The position numbers and the translations under genes are program-made. The notes below the pieces were generated by a model, which saw nothing but the letters and a program-made list of their open reading frames with translations, did not search any database and was not told the origin of the DNA. DNA of 64,000 nucleotides from Talinum fruticosum (lineage: Eukaryota > Streptophyta > Magnoliopsida > Caryophyllales > Talinaceae): the NCBI GenBank assembly GCA_021018815.1, contig JAITYX010000016.1, positions 3,921,001 to 3,985,000 on the forward strand, in the 5' to 3' direction. This document shows, in pieces, positions 49,436-62,200 of the stretch; the first letter of the stretch is position 1; every line of letters begins with the position of its first letter.

Positions 49436-49750
49436 CACCTAAATGACAATGCAAATATAGTTGTGTATGAATGCTCTACTCCCAGCAAATCCATACTACA
49501 AACCCTGAAATAAGCTTTAGGCTCAACTAAAGAGATAGGGAATACAACATGATCAATGAGTTCATGTGCACTGCATATTCTTACCTACCAAATTGCGGAT
49601 AACCGTTTTCCATGACAGGACAGAACAATTTGAATCAAGAATTAATAGAGCTGGCACAAAATGAACTTCTTCATTAATTCATCATATTGGCAAAGCTTTC
49701 AAACAAGAGATTCTAATAATAATACAAGAAACAAGAAGCACTATTAGCTA
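49436..49750. other. Intergenic / PRP18 3' flank
   Basis: Non-coding; includes the expected 3' UTR of PRP18. Confidence 0.4.
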
Positions 49751-50965
49751 TCACTGTGGGGCAGGCAACTGTAACCTTTCCTCGGAAGCTTGATTCCCTC
49801 CTCCAGAGTATCCCTCATTCGTTAGTAAAGAATGCAAGTCACTACCATTCGCCAAGCTGTTGAATTCAATAGATTTCGATGGCACAGTAGGGTACTTGCG
49901 CTGGCAAAAGGTCACCAAGCGTTTGATAGACTGAAGGTACTTTCGAGTGGTTTCATCATTCATGATGTGGGCAACACTGTTGGTATAAATCTTCTCACGA
50001 GCAGAACGTTCGTGAATACCAACCATAGTGACCCCAATAGGCCAAGGCGCATTTCCAATGGCCAGCTTGATATAGTGATCCACTGCAGTGCGATAATCTC
50101 TCTTCATACAGCACTCCACCATAAAAAGTAATGCTTGCTTGATGTCATCTGGGAGAGCTCTCTTCCTGCAGAATTTGAACAACGGGTTCAAGTACCGAGC
50201 ACACTGCTTGAATGTGGCAACCATCTGCTTTCCTTTGGCTGTTCGCCTCTCTAATTCCGGCATCTCATTCAATTCTTGGTTCCATTCATTCAACAACTTC
50301 TTGAAGAAAACCAGTATCTTATCCTCATCACCCAACTCCTCGAACTTCGCCTTCATCAGTTTCAAATCCTTATCGGCATCAACCCCAGAGGAGGCCCCCT
50401 CCCCACTCAAGTCATCATCACCCTTGCTTCCCTCTCCATCCTCCATATCCTCACTCTTTCTCTTCCGATCACTAAGAATCCCAGTCTTCTGCCGCTTCTT
50501 CAGCTCAACAATATCACGCAAGAAATCATTGGTTTGCCCCTCAGTCATGTCACTATCGACCTCAAAAGTTCCAGCTTTAAGGACATACTTCAACCGATCA
50601 AGACGGGCTAGATCATCTTCACCAAACAGGGTGACTGGCTGTTTGAGGAACCGAAGACGTCGAATGACTTCCTGCCTTGGGAGGTCAAGCTCATCGATCT
50701 TCTTCTCATCAGTGGTTTGGGTTTCTTTCTTCTTAGACGAATCGAGGGTCGATTTGGAGGAGTAGATGAGGTCAAGGAGGGTCGCAGATGAGGCTTGCTG
50801 TTCCTGATTCTGGCGCTTGGATTTCTCTAACTCAAGTTTTTCCTCTTCCCTGAGTTTCTGGAGACGTTTCTGTTCAATCTCAGAGCGCTTGAAGAAACGC
50901 TTCCCACCAGTCTCTTCAGCTAGGGCTTGTCGCTTCTTCTGAATTTCTTGTTTCAAGAGATCCAT
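49751..50965 (-). CDS. PRP18: Pre-mRNA-splicing factor 18
   Basis: Second-step spliceosome factor, associated with U5 snRNP, that helps dock the 3' splice site; nuclear. 404 residues, single exon, intact. Order: N-terminal charged coiled-coil-like region (MDLLKQEIQKKRQALAEETG), SFM/PRP4-type motif (about 98-130, RQEVIRRLRFLKQPVTLFGE and ARLDRLKYVLK), acidic linker, then the Prp18 C-terminal helical domain (about 225-370) with FMVECCMKRDYRTAVDHYIK, APWPIGVTMVGIHERSAREK and HIMNDETTRKYLQSIKRLVT. Length is near the plant norm (about 420). A leader intron is likely, with donor GTCAA|GTAAGT near 51357. It shares a divergent promoter with the gene starting at 51759. Confidence 0.95.
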   Translation of the reverse strand: MDLLKQEIQKKRQALAEETGGKRFFKRSEIEQKRLQKLREEEKLELEKSKRQNQEQQASSATLLDLIYSSKSTLDSSKKKETQTTDEKKIDELDLPRQEVIRRLRFLKQPVTLFGEDDLARLDRLKYVLKAGTFEVDSDMTEGQTNDFLRDIVELKKRQKTGILSDRKRKSEDMEDGEGSKGDDDLSGEGASSGVDADKDLKLMKAKFEELGDEDKILVFFKKLLNEWNQELNEMPELERRTAKGKQMVATFKQCARYLNPLFKFCRKRALPDDIKQALLFMVECCMKRDYRTAVDHYIKLAIGNAPWPIGVTMVGIHERSAREKIYTNSVAHIMNDETTRKYLQSIKRLVTFCQRKYPTVPSKSIEFNSLANGSDLHSLLTNEGYSGGGNQASEERLQLPAPQ

Positions 50966-51357
50966 TTTTTCAAAACCAGTAAATTTCTACGCTGCGTCCA
51001 TCAGAGAAAGAACCAAATCAATTAATCGGAATCTCACTATCCTTTAAAACAGAAATTAAACAAGCGAAACATTCGTAGAAATTTAAAGGTGACAAAAATC
51101 CAAAATCGAAGATGGATGAACATATACATGATAAAATTAGGGGAAAATAGAAGCTAATGAATCGAACAACAATTAACCCTATAATAACCACCATAGGAAA
51201 CAGACGAATCCGATTCGCATCTCGATTCAACAGCTAAGAGGTATATTTTTGAGTTCTGGGAACTTTTGATTTAGGGTTTTTTTTGGTAGGGGTTTCAGAT
51301 TGTTGATATGAAATAGACAGAGGAGAAGAGAGAAAAGGAAAGATAGAACTTACTTGA

Positions 51358-51758
51358 CAGGCGGAGGATGATGGCGGATCCGACGGCGGCAAAGAGCGGA
51401 GATGAACGGTTGACTACGACGGAGTTGGCGGAGGAGGAGGAGGTGAAGGGGTTTCGAAAAGATAAACCAGAGATGCCGGTGTTAATTGTTAAACGAGGGC
51501 CTTAAATCGTTGAGGGTATTTCGGTCCATACAGGATAAAGTTCTGATTTTGGGTTTTGCAATGGGATGGGTCATGGGCTTAACCGACATAACCCAAACTC
51601 AAAAGTGTTCACTGGATTCATGCCTTATCGGGTCGGGTCGGGTCGGAGTTGGGATTTGTATTATTATTTTTTTCCAGCTGTCGCTCTCTCTCTCCCCTTC
51701 TCTGGGTTTAACAAGGAAGTACCTTAGCCAGCATTGGCAAGAGCGCAGAAAGAAAGAA
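51358..51758. promoter_or_regulatory. Divergent promoter: PRP18 (minus) / mitochondrial-protein gene (plus)
   Basis: Only about 300-400 bp separate the PRP18 first exon from the ATG at 51759. The interval is GC-richer than most of the window and CT-rich near the plus-strand start; no extra gene fits in it. Confidence 0.5.
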
Positions 51759-54597
51759 ATGGGCTTTCGAACCCTAAGAAATCTGATTCGACCCCTTTCG
51801 AGGGCGATTTCCACTCGCTCAGCACCCGCATTCGCCCCATCTCCGGCATCTCCACTGTTTCAATCCAAGTTTCTCTCTCCTAAATTGCATCAGCTTCAAC
51901 CGCACCCATTTGCCCAATTCATTTCTCGCTCCATTCACCTCGAGTCTCTCTCCTCCATTGCCGCTAAGCCCTTTGATCCTCTCACCGATTCCCGCTTCCC
52001 CAAACGCCGCCCCAGCGACAAGTCACGCCGGAAGCGCTCTAGCCTCCGCCCCTCTGGTGGGTTTCTTTTCTTTTTTATTTTTCATTGATTTATTGCTTTG
52101 TTGCTCTGGTATTCAGTTAGTTATATTTGTGCTATTGAGGCTTATATTCAGTTTTGGGGTGAATTTGTTTCTAGCAATGGCAATCGGGCTTTGATTAGTC
52201 TTTTCAAGGGGAATTTCGATGTAGGGGTTTTGCTATAATTGAAGATTGCGAATGCATTAATATTTGTGATCAAATTTGTTGGCTTTTCGGCGTTTCTTGA
52301 GCTAACCATTAGTTTGGGCTTGATTTGAATTGAAATTTGCATTTTTTTCCTGACATTTGTAATTTCAATAAGTATGGTGCTCTCTTGAGGGTGAATTTCA
52401 AATAGGGAGGTGGGAACTTCGTTTGTGTTTGCAGTTTTCGGCCTTTTGCTGTTCTGTTTCCTGGTTCATGCAGCATTTATCATTGATATCTAGGATTCTG
52501 ACTGTCGGTTGATGTGGGTTTTTTTGAAAAAAATGGGCGAAATTTTGATATGGGTTTTGGTTTGAATTGGATATTAGGCCCCTATGCCTGGGTTAAGCAT
52601 GTACCTGGAGAGCCTATTGCACCAAGCCAACCCAATGAAGGTAGTGTCAAACTAAGGAATGAAAAGAAACGGCGGAGGCAGCGTCGTGAATTTATCCGGG
52701 TATGGTGATTAATGGCCTTCCGCATTTATGTATCTGTCTTTGTTCTTGTTGTTTGCATTGTGAGAAATTTGTGGCCACCCAAGTTAGGAAAGCATGAGGT
52801 AGAAGTTCACTAAGCATAGAATTAGCCAAGATAGTGAACTGTGCTTAATGCTGAGTTTCTAAAGCTTCTTTTCCCTGAAAATAGACCACTAATATGGTTT
52901 GGAGCATGGTGATTTTGTTAGTGCAGTTTGTTTCAGACACTTTTGTCTCTTTGGTTACCTCAATTGGTCATTTGAGTTGCATATTAACGCAATCTTCTTC
53001 TAAGTTTTGAATTGATTGTCAATGCCAATCAGATGGATGGACTGTCAAAATAGTAACTGGATTATTCTAGGTTTTTGAGACGGTTTTCTAGATTTATATT
53101 TGGTAATTCTTTCTGGAGATTGTTTTGGGTGGTTTCCTTGTCATGATGCTGAACTAGATAGTAGTTTTAATAGTTTCATGGGTTTTGCTTCGACAGTGAA
53201 TGTATATAGGGAATTGTTTAAGATTTTCCGGTTCAAAGGTTGGAAGGTTTTTTGTTGGATAACAGCTTGAGGCTGTTTTAGAGGGAGAATTTGGTGGTCA
53301 TCGTATGACTTATGAGTAGACTGCACACACCTATAGAGTACACAGCTGTTGCAAATTTGCATCTCTCCTACAAAAATTTCAGATAGCAGAAAAGTGTGTT
53401 GAGCTGTCGCTAGCTTAGGTTTTCAAAGGTGGTGTACCTCCAGTTGAATGGTCCTGTGACTTGTAGAGGCTATCAACAAATATCATTACTAGTCCTTTTC
53501 CCCCTCCCCTTTTGAAGCTCATAGTACACTATGAAGAATTTCATGAATCTAGGCGTTGGGGGTGGGGGTCGATGGGGTTGTGCAGAATCTACATTGGATT
53601 CCAGAAACAAACATACTTGAGGATGATAGTAGTTTTGTTTTTTTAGACAAAGCTCAAAAATGCTGGGTCCATACACCTCGAAGCTCATGAGCTCATGACA
53701 CAAAACTCACCATGTGGCTCATTTGATATCAAGGAGCCTTGCAATTGAGATATATCCAATATGTTACAAAGTGATGGATCAAATTTGAATAGGAAATGTT
53801 CAACCTCTAACCATGTGAAAGATAATCATGTGTTCTTTTTCCAACATGGCAATATTACATAAATAAATCTCATTGAGGGGAAAGATAATCTAGTAAGAGA
53901 CAACTAATGTATTAAATGTGTTTTAGATGTTTGCGGATAGCGATAGCTTGTTCAAGCTTGTTCAACTGAGGAGTTTGAATAAATGTGTTTGATAAATTTA
54001 GTGGTTGAGCTAGCTCATTATTATAAATCGATATAAAAAGATATAAATAATTTACCAAATATAAATTAATAAAGGGATATTTTTGTTAAAAAGATATGGA
54101 ACGCTACTTTTAAATATAAAAAGTTAATATTCTTACCGCAAACGTTAGTTGAAATACTATCTTACCGAATACTGATATTTGATTGATTAGCCTTTTGACT
54201 TTATCAAAACACTAAACACTATTGCTGGAGAGGGTCTTAGTATATCAACTATGTCATGTTGCACAATGTGTCATTTGGATCATTGACATGTAAATCTTGA
54301 ATTATTGGCCTTTTGTTTATGTTTCTCCCTTTTTGGAGGATAATCTCCACCTTGCGACTGCTTACTGATGGTGTTTGTCCTTTGTCCTGCATCCCAATAG
54401 CTAATAATGTCGGATTTACGTTATCTTGTCAGGCTGAAAGAAAGAAGAGAAAGGCTCAACTACAGGAGGCAAACCGGAAGAAACGGGAGAAGAGAATAGA
54501 GCGTAAGATGGCAGCAGTTGCAAGAGATAGGGAATGGGCTCAGAGACTTGCTGAGTTGCAACGCCTAGAAGAAGAGAAGAAGAAAGACGCTGCCTGA
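51759..54597 (+). CDS. Predicted mitochondrial protein, three exons, conserved Lys/Arg-rich C-terminus
   Basis: Exons 51759-52056, 52578-52699 and 54433-54597, all with GT-AG introns and matching phases; together 585 nt, 194 residues. The N-terminus MGFRTLRNLIRPLSRAISTR is Arg/Ser-rich without acidic residues, a mitochondrial-type presequence. Exon 2 encodes GPYAWVKHVPGEPIAPSQPN and a basic KRRRQRREFIR; exon 3 a charged helix (ERKKRKAQLQEANRKK, RDREWAQRLAELQRLEEEK) likely to form a coiled coil. It looks like a conserved plant-specific organellar protein, and the basic helix suits an RNA or ribosome contact, but I do not recognise the family and assign no function. Intron 2 (1.7 kb) holds a MITE. 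Confidence 0.8.
53910..54238 (+). mobile_element. MITE family 1, degenerate copy D inside an intron
   Basis: Aligns with copy B (19013-19446) from about its position 80 to the right end: shared words include GATATAAATAATTTACCAAA-like sequence, AAATATAAATTAAT and CTAATCAATCAAATATC in reverse. The left end is lost and the right terminus has decayed. It lies in intron 2 of the predicted mitochondrial-protein gene, away from both splice sites. Confidence 0.75.
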
Positions 54598-55884
54598 GAA
54601 TCCACCTCAACCCCCATTTTCAATGTTGTTGGTTACTGTCTATCGGGGAGGGCAAGGGCGGTGGAGGCCTTTGTGAGCTAACATAGGAGATTTGGGCACT
54701 TAAAAATACTTTTTTTCCATAAGAAGAGGTAAGGTACGACATCTAAGCGATTCCCATTCCCCTCACAAGGGTCTTGGAAATGACATGTTTGCCTTTAGTA
54801 TAGGACCCTAGACAAAATTTGAGGAAATCTTTATGTCTTTGACTGTTCAGTTGTGTAATTTCCTTTCCAATGGATCTTTGCCCCAGGCAAAGTGCTTCTC
54901 TACTTCACCTGGTTTAACAGTGTTTTCACATTTGGCCGAAGATATGAATATGAATATGGTGAGTTTTGAGCCTCATATATTTCATGACTTATCGTAGAAG
55001 TGGCACTTGTATTCAGGTGAATTGTGATTGGCGCGGGGAAGGATGTTGGTGGGTAACAGGCCTTGTATTCGGGCAAATTCCGCATTCATTTTCTTTATAC
55101 TCTTTTAGATCAGACCCCAAAAAATGGTCGCTCTCTGATCTTACTTGGTAATATTGATTATCAAGTCCAATTTGATTGGTAAAATACTGCTAGACCTGGT
55201 CTTTAAGTATCACCAACATTTTGCACTCACATGTCAGTATGATTTTATTGTATTCTCTCTATTTCACACTCCATGTTACTTTTAACTTTTTTTTGTTTTA
55301 TAATACTTATCATTTTATAATTTTAATGACGTATTAATGATTAATTTTATCAATTTTATCGTTATTAATTGCTAATTCTCTCTCCTTTTCTTTATTAATT
55401 TTTCTTCATTTTCAAAACAAAAAAAATGTTGGGAAAACTGTTTTCACACAAATTTTGTCCTTTTTGGTATTTTTTCATAACTGTAAGTTAACACGACAAA
55501 TATTTTGAAAAGAGTGAGTACTTCACAAAAAGAGAAATAAAGCTTGGTATGAATGCCGCAAGAAATAGGCCGCACTTTTATAAATCAATCAGCATATAGT
55601 TTCCTTATGCTTAAACAACGGGAAATTATGAGTATAGATAGTGTAACAATTTTACAACATGAATAGCCAAGGGAAACATTAAAAGAGAGCAAAAATCCTC
55701 ACTTAACGAACCTTCCTGAGCAACCCAACCTTAAAGATGATTGGGAAAAATGCAAGACAAACTACTTTCCCTTTACCAATCTGACTGAAATGACCCAAAT
55801 CAGAAGGCGCGGACCGAAAGCATTAGTAGTACACACACACAATCAAATTAGAACTTGACAGCTGAATTGGGAATGATGCACGAA
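54598..55884. other. Intergenic between convergent genes
   Basis: 3' flanks of the mitochondrial-protein gene and of the carbonic anhydrase gene; contains a Stowaway-like MITE. Confidence 0.45.
55253..55518. mobile_element. Stowaway-like MITE (diverged)
   Basis: Left TTCTCTCTATTTCACACTCC and right TTTGAAAAGAGTGAG are imperfect inverted ends, with TA on both sides (55251-55252, 55519-55520). About 266 bp, AT-rich, non-coding. Confidence 0.6.
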
Positions 55885-58800
55885 TCATCTCCAAAATTCC
55901 CGATCTTTGATGGAGTACCGGCTTTGACCATCAACCTTGCGATCAACTCCCTCATAGTTAAATGTCCATTTTTCAAAGGTGCAGTCAGTAAAATCGTAGT
56001 ACCCACCATGGATAGAAAGCAAGCCCTTTTCAACTCTTTCCTTGATCCAAGGGTAAGAAAGCAAGCTCACCAGTGAACGATTGATTGATTCCTGTTAAAA
56101 AGGGTAGGAAAGAGGTGAGAGTCGTAAAACCAGTTTCATGTTGCATGTTATGACACGAATAACTATAAGAGAAACCCATAAATGATCAAGAAAATCAGGA
56201 ATTTTCTCATTACCTTTTCACAGTGCCGACATTGCTGGTCAAAGCTCAGGTTAGAAGCCACGGATTTGGTACTAAGCCTCGCATTCTTACCAACAATAAC
56301 CCAACTTCGAATGAAGCTCCTGAGAAGCATTGCAAAAAAAAAAAAAAAAATCACAAAACTAGAAGCAGCTTAGTAGCAAAGCTTAGACAACTTCTTTCAT
56401 TATTTTGATCCGTCTTTTTTGGGGGGGTGTATGATGGCTCTGGTCATTGTGATAATGAAAAGCCATACATCGATAGATCACAAACCTTGAATGGTCTTCG
56501 TCTTCCATACTCATGAGTGCACGAATTCCCCCACAGCAGCTGTGGCCAATAACTAGAATATTTTCAACCTGGAATGAACAGATAACATGAATACATTGTC
56601 AGCAAACTGAAAATCTAAAGGACAGAAGCAAGAATTGTGATCCAGACTCCAGCTCTTATATGATGGTCCCAGCAGTATAGTCCAAGGAGGGGCATAGGTG
56701 CTATTGTGGGAGGGGAAAAACATGTAGAATGCAGAGGTTAAGGATTTCTATTGGTCGGCTTTATAGGCTCTACCTAATAAATTCCACCGCTACTAGAACT
56801 TGACCGCATTCATCTTGGAGTGCCAAATTACCCAAGGCCTTGCGACAGGCTCTGTAATTTACCGAAATTTTTTGTTTAAAATGAAGATTCAAGTGTTCAT
56901 AGTTGAGGGGTCCAAGCAAAATAGAATCAGAATCATCATTCTTGATTGTCGCAATAATGGAGCTAGACTGTACACCTAACAACCCCTCCCCCCCAAAAAA
57001 AAAAAAAAGAAAAAAGAAAAGCTAATAACACGAACTAAACACTGGAGTCTGTCTATAATATTTTATCTATATGCAAAGGGGAAAAGAAGGTCCAATTTTG
57101 CTAGAATGTGTTGTAATTTACCTCAAGAGTGTTCACAGAGAACTCAAGAGCAGCTTTTGTCTCTGAGGGACCACTCTGCAGACAGAAACATAAAAACAAT
57201 GTTACACAGACCTCACAATATAACAGCTGTCAAAAAATTATCCCACAGTAGAGAAGGAGGCTACCTCAAAAGGAGGCACCAGATTTGCCACTTGTCGCAC
57301 GGTGAAAGCCTCCCCAGGTTGAAATCCTAGAATGTTGGAAGGACATACCCTAGAGTCTGCACAAGCAATTACCAGGAACTGTTCCAGTAACAGTCAGTGG
57401 ATAGTCTCATTTCCATACGACAATATGAAAACCAAAAATAATCATTCTAAAGTTCATCATCAGGTTCAGATCCTATGTGGCTTTAATATCAGTTGGGCTA
57501 ATAATCTCACCCAGAAAACAACCACCCTCGCCAGGCTAGATTCCAGGTCGACATTTGGGTCAGGCCAAATCAAGTTGACCTATATTCCCGCGGGAACCAT
57601 GATCATATTAGCTCATTTCAGAGGATGGGATCAGGTAATTCAGTATATTTACAGATCTAGCCCAAAAATGATTTCCAATTAATAGGAACGCTGTGCAAAA
57701 TAAAGCAAGGATTGCATGATAAACAGCATTGAACTAGGAATATCAGCACCAAGTCACCAACCTTTGGCGCCTGGCTCTGTGCAAGACTTTGGAAGTGTTC
57801 TATGTTTGCCCTTCACGTTGAAAAAGAACAAAAATTAGAAGATATAGATATAAAGGATATACAGTTCAGGAGCTTACATGGTACACGGCTAAAGATACTT
57901 ACAGGTATTTATCCCTTTTGAAATCCAAGAACCGTTGTTTCAAGTCACTAAATGGATTACAACCATTTGAAGTTTCTTCTTTCTTGTGCTCTTTGGCACT
58001 CTCAACTTGCTCGGTCAGCTCCGGAGGCATTGGGGAAGCTTTTAGTCTCAAAGGTGGATTTTTCCTGCAAATCAAGCCCAGTAGCAAGTTCATAATAGTT
58101 AGTTTCTCCTTCGGTGAAAGTGTAAAAAAGGTACTCTTTCAACTCAGATTTACAAAGAAAGAATTTGACAAGGAAAAACCTTTTCTCCTTGTTCTTTTCC
58201 TCCTTCACAAAACAAACCAAACCACAAACTCTCACCCCCACCCGGCCCACATCAGGTACGGGCTATGTAATCTCAACTTTACCAATTATGTAATTGTTCT
58301 GATTTGCCCCAAAAGGCAAATAGAGGAAAATGAGTAAATGACTAGGAAGTTCAAATGACAAACAAATTTAGTCAAAACAATCCCTTTTTTCATTTTATAT
58401 GGACAAGAAGAACTATCTTGAAATCAGAAACCCTCAAAAAAGGCTCAAAACTTACATAATAAAATCAGCCACATCAAACTAAAAAGTTCAGTTCTTCACT
58501 ATTTCCTGCTCGTAGAATAGAATTGAAAGCTCACACACAGAGTTCACTAACTCAATTAAACTAATCAAGTCCTCAATTAACAGAACATAGCTATAAATCT
58601 AAGAACAAAGAAACTTCATAAACAATCATTTCTGACAAATAAAATAGCCATTGGAACTTACTTGGCGGAATTAGGCGACAATCTCAAAAGGGTAAGCTGT
58701 TCACCTAATTTCAACGATGACCCAGAAATCTGCAGCATATAAAGAGTTAAAATTAGCACAAACAGAGAAACCCCAGGAAGAAAATGGGACAAAAAAGTTA

Positions 58801-58901
58801 ACCCAGATTATACAGCTAAGAAAAAAGGAAAGAAAAGGCACCGAGGGGGTTCTTGGGAAGTCGGCGAATGAAGAAAAAGGAACAGAATGAAGAGAAGCCA
58901 T
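55885..58901 (-). CDS. BCA5: Beta carbonic anhydrase, organellar type (9 exons, intact)
   Basis: Zinc enzyme converting CO2 and bicarbonate. Nine exons: 58842-58901, 58662-58729, 57903-58064, 57762-57810, 57265-57378, 57122-57175, 56486-56568, 56214-56319, 55885-56091. All introns are GT-AG and all phases agree; total 903 nt, 300 residues. A Ser/Leu/Arg-rich transit peptide ([20 protein letters not shown]) leads into [12 protein letters not shown], then CADSR (Cys119, Asp121, Arg123), [20 protein letters not shown] and GHSCCGG (zinc ligands His178 and Cys181), QQCRHCEK, and the C-terminal block [18 protein letters not shown] ending SIKDREFW. The sequence, length and [19 protein letters not shown] block fit the BCA5/BCA3 branch; the symbol is my best match. 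An ATG at 58984 lies upstream, out of frame. Confidence 0.93.
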
Positions 58902-59250
58902 TGAGGAGGGAGAATAAGAAGAGCAAACGATTCAGAAAGTGGAGGAGGACGAGGAGGAGGAGAAGTGGTAAAGGAAGAAGACATCTGGAGATGCGAATTT
59001 GAAAAAGCTTAATAAATAGCGTTGATGTCTTGATGATTTTGCTTTCTGATTGTGCCTTTGAAAAAGAGAGAGAGAGTGTGTGAGGTGGGACAGTTGTTGC
59101 AATGTTGGTTAGATTTCAGATCGGAGAAATTCCCATTCTTTATTGTTTGGCTCCAACAAAGACGGAGAAAACTATGTGAATTGTCAAAGCCCTTCCCCCA
59201 ACATTCGAATGAAGACAAAAACGTATTCATTTTCTGGAAGAAGAAAACCT
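58902..59250 (-). promoter_or_regulatory. Carbonic anhydrase leader and proximal promoter
   Basis: CT-rich minus-strand leader (CCTCCTCCTCGTCCTCCTCC) with an upstream ATG at 58984 that opens an out-of-frame uORF overlapping the main start at 58901. The promoter lies beyond about 59000. Confidence 0.4.
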
Positions 59251-62200
59251 AACATTATTCACGAACCCTTTTGGGGGATTCTGATTTAAATGCTCCGGTT
59301 ATATTTAGGGTAAGTTGATCTGTAAGGGAGGTAACTCGTCAGACTTTCCTCATAAATAATGGATTTTTATTTTTAATGTAATGAAAATTGACTTAAAATA
59401 ATCCCAACTATATGTTAAACATGGAAAATAATCTAAAGTATAGTATTTATGCAATATATGACCTTTTTCGATTACATCGGAACACAATTTTCGATGTCAA
59501 AAATGTTGATTTGGTTTTACCGTTATCCTATTGCATATATAATCTTTAGAGTTTTTTATTACCAATTTCTTTACGATAAGTATTTTTATGAAAACACGTC
59601 TTATATCCTCAAGAATATATATTAATGTTTTCCCTAGATTAAAGTATGTAACCATTAAAAGTTTCGGGCATATTAATATCATTGACATCACACTTGGTAG
59701 TAATATGCAAAAAGCTTAACAAAAATTTTCAAACTTTTGTTCAACAAATTAGTTATTGCACTTCGTGACACATTTAGCATATGATGGATATATAATGAGC
59801 CAATAAGTTAGAAATTTGGATATTTTTGCACAAATACCATACTTTGAATTATTTTACATATTTGAAATATAGTTAAATTTTTTAATATGAAATATTGTAA
59901 TTAAAAAAAATTGTTCAAGAGGCTACGTTGTCTCCTGGAGTACTAAAGTATCATAACATTTAGCTAAAGTGATAGGGTGACATTTTTTGGTAAAAGGACA
60001 TTGCCTTAAGTGCAATTGGACATTAGTTCGATTTTTGTTGTCCTATGATGTATCCTTATACCTAAATCTTTATATAAGTAATCGAACTGTAAACATGGTC
60101 AGGAGAGTCTATTAATATTATTAAGAAGAAGAATATATAAACAAATAGCGAGATTTTCTAACTTATAAGTCAATTTCAAAGTTGACCTCTTTATACGTGA
60201 TGATAACACTGTCTATGTCTGAATTTCTTTGTGTTTGATTAAACAAGATTAACTATACGACTGATGGTATCTGAAAACAATAGAGCAGGGAAATCTTGGG
60301 CCAAAAATCAGCTGCCAACAAGCCCATAGTCTAATAAGAGCTGGTGGATTTTGTGCGCTGTTTCTTCAAAATATCGTAAACAACGAGCCTAACTCGGTAA
60401 CTCAAAGGCCCAAATATACAACCCAAATTTTTATGATGAATCTGAAACCCAAGGACTACTAAACACCAACAGTAGAGTAAATTTGATCCAACAGTCTAAT
60501 AAAAATTCGGGTTCGGTTTGAATAATAATAAGACAACGTCCGAGACGTACATAAAATATTTTGAGTGAGATTTCATTCGTTTGGGTCTAAAGAATCCGAA
60601 CGGGTCTAAATTTCAGTTAAAATTAAGTTTGGACAATAAAAACAGAAAAAATTTTATATGACTCGAAATAAAAAATTCATGACAATACCAGTCTTTTTTA
60701 ACTAAAATAAATCTAAATAATTAAATCAAACGAAATTTTGGTGGTGCTAATTCTTTTATGATATTTATTTTCACTTTTACTTCCAATTTACTAAATGAAA
60801 AAAAGTACCTTAAGACTATTTTCATATCAATTTCCAAGGTAATATAAGAGTAATTTCATATAGGATTGAGGAGTATTTTCCATTACTAGAGTGACTCTGG
60901 ATATTACAATAAACCAGCTTGACTTATTTTATTTAACAAAATAAAAATTAATACTATTATTTACTCGCAATATCCTTGAAGCCTTTTCTTTTATCAAAAT
61001 AGAAGGTTATATTTCTATACGTAAATTATCTTTTTTATTTACTAATATTTTATACAACTTCAAATAAGCGTAATTCTGGCAGCATTAGTCCAAGCATGAC
61101 TTTTTTCCGAATTTTAAATTCCTACATAAAATTTTCCTATTTCTATTGCCCGAACTCAATTTTAACCCAAATTTACACTTGTCCAAATTATTCGACCCGA
61201 AAAATCGACTATTGGACAAAAAACTTTATCTCGATGATCAATTTGTCCAACCTTAAGTTTTACTAGCGCTACTTCTCCCCATTCTCATTAAACTTCCCAA
61301 ATTAGAATATTAACTTTTATTTGCTCTCCCTCATTCTTTTTTTTTTTTTTATAAGCAGGTCACTTTCTAAGCCCCATATCTCAAGGAAAAGCCTAGAAGG
61401 CTTAGATGGGTTGATGGGAAGGGGGAAGGGTGTCAAAGCCATCATATTTCCTCCCACACAATTTCTAAAGAAATGTACCCCAAAATTAGGGTGGAGAAGG
61501 AAATGATGTGAGTGGCCACTGTTTCGACATTCTTCCCTCATTCGCACCAGTTACCCTCTCTATACTTTTATTAACTTTTTACTCCTCCACATTACTCCCC
61601 TCCCAAATGGACCCAAGACACAATCATCTTGAATTGTCAATTTCCAGATTTCTAAAAGTCGTTATAAAGTGGTCTCAAAAAAGCTAACAAAGAACCACTC
61701 TATTGGAAGACTTGTTAAGAAACAACAGGGGAAAACAAACAGCTGCTTAATCATCGACATTAATGACCATAAATACTGTTTTGCAATTAGACGTTAAACA
61801 TGTCTAGATAAAGATCTCCTATTTTGACTCTATGGATTCAAACCAGTACCATAATTATTTGCATATTTTACTATTTAAATATGCAAATTATTGCATGAAA
61901 TCGTCCCATATAATAGTTACTTGTAAAATTGATTTCTTTAAAAGTGACTAGGGTTTTGTTTGACAAAATGAGTTATTTGAGTAAGCATATATTTGTTTAT
62001 TTAACTGATAGTTGTTTAGGTATTTGATAGCTATCAAATTTAACTAAATATCTATAGGTTGTGAGCTAAAATATTGTCATCCGCTTCTCAAATGTATCAA
62101 CTATTTATTATATAGACAACCATCGACTATCTAGTATAAACCCTGTAGTAACTCGACGTAAGATAGACAATATGTGGAAGTACAAAACCTCTAGTAACTG

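Noticed and set aside
50139..50765. 208-residue plus-strand frame
   Set aside because: Complementary shadow of the PRP18 coding sequence.
61317..61547. 76-residue minus-strand frame
   Set aside because: No homology-like features; ends in an A/T tract.
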